Below are positions 60,195 to 64,000 of a stretch of DNA of 64,000 bases, piece after piece. The notes beneath the pieces are model-generated. The model ran no database searches and was not told where the DNA came from. It saw only the letters and a list, made by a program, of their open reading frames with translations. Source of the DNA: Gammaproteobacteria bacterium 42_54_T18 (GTDB lineage Bacteria > Pseudomonadota > Gammaproteobacteria > Pseudomonadales > Ketobacteraceae); NCBI GenBank assembly GCA_002163245.1, contig MAAL01000096.1, forward strand, positions 104,753-168,752, written 5' to 3'. Each line of letters starts with the position of its first letter. The first letter of the stretch is position 1. A program made the translations under genes and the position numbers.

Positions 60195-62096
60195 TTATTG
60201 TTGGCGAAGCCTTAGTAAAAGCAAGCCAACCAGTAATAATGTCCAGTTAATGGAGCCACCAACACCACCGCCTTCAGCAGAGGCACCGTTTGCACCTCGG
60301 GAGGTGTCTACACTCTCTTGATCATCGAGCGGTAAAAACGGTGTGACACCTAAGGTTCTAGGTAACACCAACTCAGCAGGATATTCATTACCAAATACAA
60401 AGAAGTTTGTTTCTGGCGTATCTCTATAGCGCCAGTAATCTCCGTCCTTGCCATCGATAATTAGAACCATTTTTTCACCTTTATCAATATCATTTGCAGT
60501 CCAGTAGAACTTCATAGAAAGCTCAATCGGATCATTTGGTGCCACAGTTTCGCCTTCTGGCAAGTGCCACGTTAACGGAGAATGACCAATCCAGTGTGCC
60601 TTCCCTGTATCTGCATTATAGGCAAGCAAGTAAGCAAAAAACTGGCTATTGTGTTCCACTTTAGCAAAGAATTTCAACGATGCAGATCCGCGCAAATACA
60701 AGGTTTCTTCGAGTATATCCGTTGTAAAAATAAGCGCTCTTTCAGTATCAATCTCGTCAAAATCAACGCGTAAACCTGACCCTTGTAATGCACCAAAAAT
60801 ACCTCCAGAGCCCACTTGCTGTGCTGTTGTTTTAATACGTTGCTCTACTTCCATAATTGTTGCAGGAACCGTTCTAAGAAACCCAGTATTATCGCCTTGC
60901 GGCACTAAGGTAAAAACAAGATCATTGGCTATGTCAGTAACCGGCAAGCCCTCAAAGCTTTCTCGGATACCTGGGGCGCCCTCCTGAGTTCTTGAATGTA
61001 CAACAGTGTTAACTTTTCCCCGCTGATCGATATTGTTTTTCTCTCCTTTTAAATAATGATCAAGCCAAGCTTTAGCAACAATCCAAGGATAGCTGCTGCT
61101 TGAACCCGCCAAACCACCCGCTTCTCCCGTCCCATGAGTACCAACATTAAGATCTAATCTCCATGGGCCTCTGTATTGAGTCAAGAACTCGATAATAGAA
61201 TTGGGTTGAAATAGGTAATCGTGTAAATTATTGGATATATAAACCGCGGGCATATATTCACGATTATTAATTTGTTCAATATAACGTATCGGTGATCTTA
61301 TATTCGCCCAGTCCATCGTTTGTACAATGTTTTGATGGCTAAACATGTTGTCGGCCATTTCCAGTATTTCGGGATCAGGTCGACCAATAGGCCAGCCAGC
61401 TGCACCGAGTAGAATATCTAACCACGTTTCTTGCGGTGTTTCGCCTCCCCAGAGTGACTCTAGCAGACTACCCCATGTACTCATTGAAATGACCGCTGCA
61501 ACGCGGCTATCTTGAGTTGCTGTAAGTAAAGCAATGCCAGAACCATAAGAAATACCACCTAGCGCGATGGCGTTCGCATCTACTGGATAGTTATCAATAA
61601 GCCAAGTAATAGCAGATGTTGCATCTGCAATATCTTTTGGTCCGGCAGTGTCTATCAGACCTGGCGCACCTCGAAAACCTCGCGTTGTATAAGAAAGAAC
61701 AATGTAACCTTCGTTGGCAAACTTCTTCGCTTGAGATTTATATTGCGTTTCATTCATTGCCCAACTATTGATAAAAATAATAGCTGGATAGCCATCTTCT
61801 GGTTTCAACGATAACGGGATAAAAATATTTGCAGGCAGGTGTATCTGCTCAGTACTAAATTCAGCTTGAGGTGATAGAAGAGTAGGGATCGTAATTGCGT
61901 TATCCCAAGTATGCGTGTTCTCTGCATTTTCCTTCGGAACTCCATAACTGGTGTTATGAACAGCTAACCCAATCAAAAACAAGGTCGCTAAAACAAGATA
62001 ATAGTAGACTACTGAATCACGCATAGGAAAAACAGTGAACGTACTTTTTTTGCGAGTATAACTACGTATTTGAAAAAAACCCGAGTCATTTTTCAT
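60195..62096 (-). CDS. S15/CocE-like alpha/beta hydrolase with GlyGly-CTERM tail
   Basis: I start at the ATG at 62096; another at 62024 would give a neater signal (MRDSVVYYYLVLATLFLIGLAV). The protein has the S15 core: IFINSWAMN, YTTRGFRGAPG and GGISYGSG with the nucleophile Ser. A catalytic His candidate is in VGTHGTGEAGG, and a galactose-binding C-terminal domain (STRGANG…) follows. It ends with GGGVGGSINWTLLLVGLLLLRLRQQ, a GlyGly-CTERM signal for rhombosortase processing. Such proteins are exported and surface processed. It may cleave an ester or peptide. Confidence 0.83.
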   Translation of the reverse strand: MKNDSGFFQIRSYTRKKSTFTVFPMRDSVVYYYLVLATLFLIGLAVHNTSYGVPKENAENTHTWDNAITIPTLLSPQAEFSTEQIHLPANIFIPLSLKPEDGYPAIIFINSWAMNETQYKSQAKKFANEGYIVLSYTTRGFRGAPGLIDTAGPKDIADATSAITWLIDNYPVDANAIALGGISYGSGIALLTATQDSRVAAVISMSTWGSLLESLWGGETPQETWLDILLGAAGWPIGRPDPEILEMADNMFSHQNIVQTMDWANIRSPIRYIEQINNREYMPAVYISNNLHDYLFQPNSIIEFLTQYRGPWRLDLNVGTHGTGEAGGLAGSSSSYPWIVAKAWLDHYLKGEKNNIDQRGKVNTVVHSRTQEGAPGIRESFEGLPVTDIANDLVFTLVPQGDNTGFLRTVPATIMEVEQRIKTTAQQVGSGGIFGALQGSGLRVDFDEIDTERALIFTTDILEETLYLRGSASLKFFAKVEHNSQFFAYLLAYNADTGKAHWIGHSPLTWHLPEGETVAPNDPIELSMKFYWTANDIDKGEKMVLIIDGKDGDYWRYRDTPETNFFVFGNEYPAELVLPRTLGVTPFLPLDDQESVDTSRGANGASAEGGGVGGSINWTLLLVGLLLLRLRQQ

Positions 62097-62141
62097 CGTA
62101 AGGTTCCGTCTTGTTATTTTAGTATATTTTGTGGCCCACAT

Positions 62142-62425
62142 TAATTACTAATTACAAACCTGACACTTGATTGAAAAATACTATTTGAATCAGATTGACT
62201 AATTGACAATATCTCTTAAAGAACGATATTCTGTTTAAAACAATTAATGAAAGTTGGATCTATTATGGATTCGAAGGCTATAAGAACAATGGCGGCTAGT
62301 GCCATAAGTTTGGTGATATCAGCCCCCGAATAACATTTTTACTGGCGACATATTGCCAACTAAACTTAGTAGATATAATTATCTAATCTTTTGACATAAC
62401 CGAAAGATTAGTGGGTTTTATAATA
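62142..62425. promoter_or_regulatory. Leader of the GlxA-like regulator with 9-bp inverted repeat
   Basis: CTAATCTTT (62383-62391) and AAAGATTAG (62403-62411) form 9-bp arms around 11 bases, ending 14 bases before the ATG at 62426. The repeat overlaps the place where the ribosome site must lie. It may be an operator or a translation-blocking hairpin. The rest of the stretch shows nothing clear. Confidence 0.45.
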
Positions 62426-63418
62426 ATGAAAACGATTGTTATTTTGGGGTTCGAGACATCACTGGCATCACCACTTGTAGCGGCAGTGGATACTTTTCGA
62501 CTTTCCGGCAGCCACTACAAGGAGATCTATGGTGAAAGTGGCAATCAAGAATTTTCTGTATCTATTGCAACCGAAAACGGATGCCCCGTACAGTGCGCCA
62601 ACAAAATCACTATAGATGCACACCTATCCTTCAGAGATTTACCCTCCCATATTGACCTTCTTGTTATACCTACCGTTTGTAAAAAATACGTGAAGGGTAA
62701 AAGTGTCAATCAACCATACCTAAATGTTATAGAAAAGTTTCACAAACTTGGAACACCTATTGCTGTAAATGATTTTTCTGTCCCTTTTGTTGCTGAAACG
62801 GGTATTTTGGATAACAAAATAGCTACGACCCACTGGTCTTATATCGACGAATTCACTAGCCATTTCCCACTAGTTAAATTAAACGGCCAACAATTGATGA
62901 CCTATGACAACAATATTTATTGCTGTGCCGGTGGGCTCATTTGGAATGACTTACTGTTTGAAATAATGTCTAGATTAAGCACTAGAGAATTAGCAAAAAA
63001 ATCTGAAAAAATTGTAATGACTGGTCGAAAAAAGCAACAAGGCATGGGAAGCACGTCTTTTAGCTTTGGAAGATACTTTCATGACGACCACTCCATTTTT
63101 GAAGTTCAACATTGGCTCGAAGAAAACTATTCAGAAAATATGTGTTTTAAAGAAGTGGCAAAAAACTTCAATATGAGCCAACGTAACTTTTATCGCCGCT
63201 TCCGTTGTGCAACAGGTGAAACCCCAAGCGAGTACTTGAAATCAATACGTCTACACATATCAAAAGACCTTTTACAACACACTAACAATAGAATTGACAT
63301 TGTCACTAGATTGGTAGGTTATGATGATACCAGTTCATTCTCAAAACTTTTTAAAAAAACAGAAGGAATAACACCAAAAGAATATAGAGAAAGATACAAT
63401 CTTTACCCCCATATTTGA
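62426..63418 (+). CDS. GlxA-like AraC family regulator with DJ-1/PfpI domain
   Basis: The ATG at 62426 is preferred; an in-frame GTG at 62411 starts within an inverted repeat. The 330-residue protein has an N-terminal DJ-1/PfpI-like domain (TIVILGFETSLASPLVAAVDTFRL, HIDLLVIPTVCKK, IAVNDFSVPFVAETGIL) and C-terminal AraC helix-turn-helix (MCFKEVAKNFNMSQRNFYRRFRCATGETPSEYLKSIRL, VTRLVGYDDTSSFSKLFKKTEGITPKEYRERY). It probably controls the S15-like hydrolase or the lipoprotein next to it. Confidence 0.85.
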   Translation: MKTIVILGFETSLASPLVAAVDTFRLSGSHYKEIYGESGNQEFSVSIATENGCPVQCANKITIDAHLSFRDLPSHIDLLVIPTVCKKYVKGKSVNQPYLNVIEKFHKLGTPIAVNDFSVPFVAETGILDNKIATTHWSYIDEFTSHFPLVKLNGQQLMTYDNNIYCCAGGLIWNDLLFEIMSRLSTRELAKKSEKIVMTGRKKQQGMGSTSFSFGRYFHDDHSIFEVQHWLEENYSENMCFKEVAKNFNMSQRNFYRRFRCATGETPSEYLKSIRLHISKDLLQHTNNRIDIVTRLVGYDDTSSFSKLFKKTEGITPKEYRERYNLYPHI

Positions 63419-63525
63419 AGGAAGTTAATTTGGCGATCTCGCATAATAGATTGGCAGACATCGACACCTCAGAACATAGATAAAATGCTACGTTAATTGC
63501 CTCCGATACCTTGAGGTGAGCTAAC

Positions 63526-64000
63526 ATGAATTTGAGTGATTTTGTCGCACTGAGTCTATGTATTTCTATTTTATCAAATACTGGATGTGTACGAATAAAG
63601 AGTAACTGTGAAGCGGTCGGTTCCAAACAACCTATTTGTGGAACACGACGCCCCGAAGATATGGCCCTCATACCAAACCAACCTATGTTAATTGTTAGTG
63701 AGATGGGGGACCCTACTGATCATGGGGTAGCAGGCAGTCTTTCGGTATTAAATACTGAAACAAAAATCTTTACACGTCTTTATCCCATCGATAATAATAA
63801 GAGCGACTTTTATAACGACCTCTCTTCCATTAGCATTTCGCCTAAGATCAAAAACAATAAAATATGGGGTCACCCTGATTGCCCTCAGTACGCGCCGAGG
63901 ATTTTTGCACCTCACGGCATTCATCTTAGTTTGCGCAAAGATGGTGACCTACAATTATTGGCCGTCAATCATGGAAGCCGAGAAGCAATCGAGTACTTTC
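63526..64000 (+). CDS. SMP-30/gluconolactonase-like lipoprotein, partial
   Basis: The frame starts at ATG 63526, with GAGGTGA upstream, and runs off the right edge. The first 158 residues show a signal with lipobox SNTGC (Cys21). Then LIVSEMGDPTDHGVAGSLSVLN and FAPHGIHLSLRKDGDLQLLAVNHG follow, a pattern of six-bladed beta-propeller lactonases (SMP-30, paraoxonase, strictosidine-synthase-like). Substrate unknown. Confidence 0.75.
   Translation, partial: MNLSDFVALSLCISILSNTGCVRIKSNCEAVGSKQPICGTRRPEDMALIPNQPMLIVSEMGDPTDHGVAGSLSVLNTETKIFTRLYPIDNNKSDFYNDLSSISISPKIKNNKIWGHPDCPQYAPRIFAPHGIHLSLRKDGDLQLLAVNHGSREAIEYF

Noticed and set aside
1..64000. CRISPR array, prophage, IS element, rRNA or tRNA genes
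   Set aside because: I see no repeat-spacer arrays, no transposase or phage structural genes and no RNA gene signatures.

Overview
The window looks like a chromosomal segment from a moderately AT-rich marine gammaproteobacterium. The evidence is a LexA-boxed yebG, a Zur operon with ZrgABCD-like genes as described in Vibrio, a GlyGly-CTERM protein, many acyl-CoA and steroid-type catabolic genes, and AraC/HxlR/XRE regulators. A steroid- or isoprenoid-degrading lineage such as Spongiibacteraceae/Cellvibrionales would fit, but that is inference; no rRNA or tRNA is present to place it.

Layout. 1-3217 (minus strand): an RND membrane fusion protein cut by the window edge, its TetR repressor with a 17-bp inverted repeat at the start, and a Tat-exported cholesterol-oxidase-type GMC enzyme. 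3511-4398: a DUF1566 lipoprotein. 4826-8955 (minus): a six-gene zinc operon, zur-merC-like-zrgA-ABC ATPase-FtsX-type permease-DUF3299 lipoprotein. 8956-9851: a long stretch without a convincing gene but with a perfect 18-bp palindrome. 9852-11895 (minus): an SDR and a Bcr/CflA drug exporter. 12076-19632 (plus): a hybrid histidine kinase followed 21 bp later by a 1918-residue protein joining a GMC oxidase, an alpha/beta hydrolase with Cys at the nucleophile position, and a PhoD-like metallophosphatase. This is the most unusual object in the window.

19680-23268: a Qnr-like pentapeptide protein, an old-yellow-enzyme-family oxidoreductase and an unknown periplasmic protein. 23300-35826 (minus): a large acyl-CoA catabolic cluster (nitroreductase, MBL hydrolase, SDR, acyl-CoA dehydrogenase, biotin carboxylase alpha, enoyl-CoA hydratase, carboxylase beta, acyl-CoA synthetase, CaiB/AMACR-type enzyme, second acyl-CoA dehydrogenase) with a divergent AraC regulator at 36151. 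It resembles the Liu (leucine) and Atu (citronellol) pathways but has no HMG-CoA lyase. A 111-bp palindromic element lies inside it.

37341-41617: two c-di-GMP proteins, one fusing a DsbA/FrnE-like thioredoxin domain to a pseudo-receiver and GGDEF, the other GGDEF-EAL with a replaced catalytic residue; a SnoaL-like/AraC fusion lies between them. 41760-47816: an alpha/beta hydrolase, yebG, an amidohydrolase, and a 7TM-DISM histidine kinase with a response regulator of unknown output. 47772-51372: an MFS transporter with an odd start, a CMD-family protein and divergent HxlR regulator sharing twin palindromes, and a head-to-head pair of 5'-truncated genes. 51376-64000: a molybdopterin oxidoreductase with divergent HxlR regulator, tag glycosylase, XRE regulator, an acyl-CoA dehydrogenase/MFE-2-type SDR beta-oxidation pair, a small membrane protein, another SDR, an S15-like hydrolase with a sorting tail, a GlxA-like regulator and the start of an SMP-30-like lipoprotein.

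Overall the window mixes oxidative catabolism of hydrophobic, branched or steroid-like acyl substrates with local regulators beside most operons, plus zinc homeostasis and c-di-GMP signalling.
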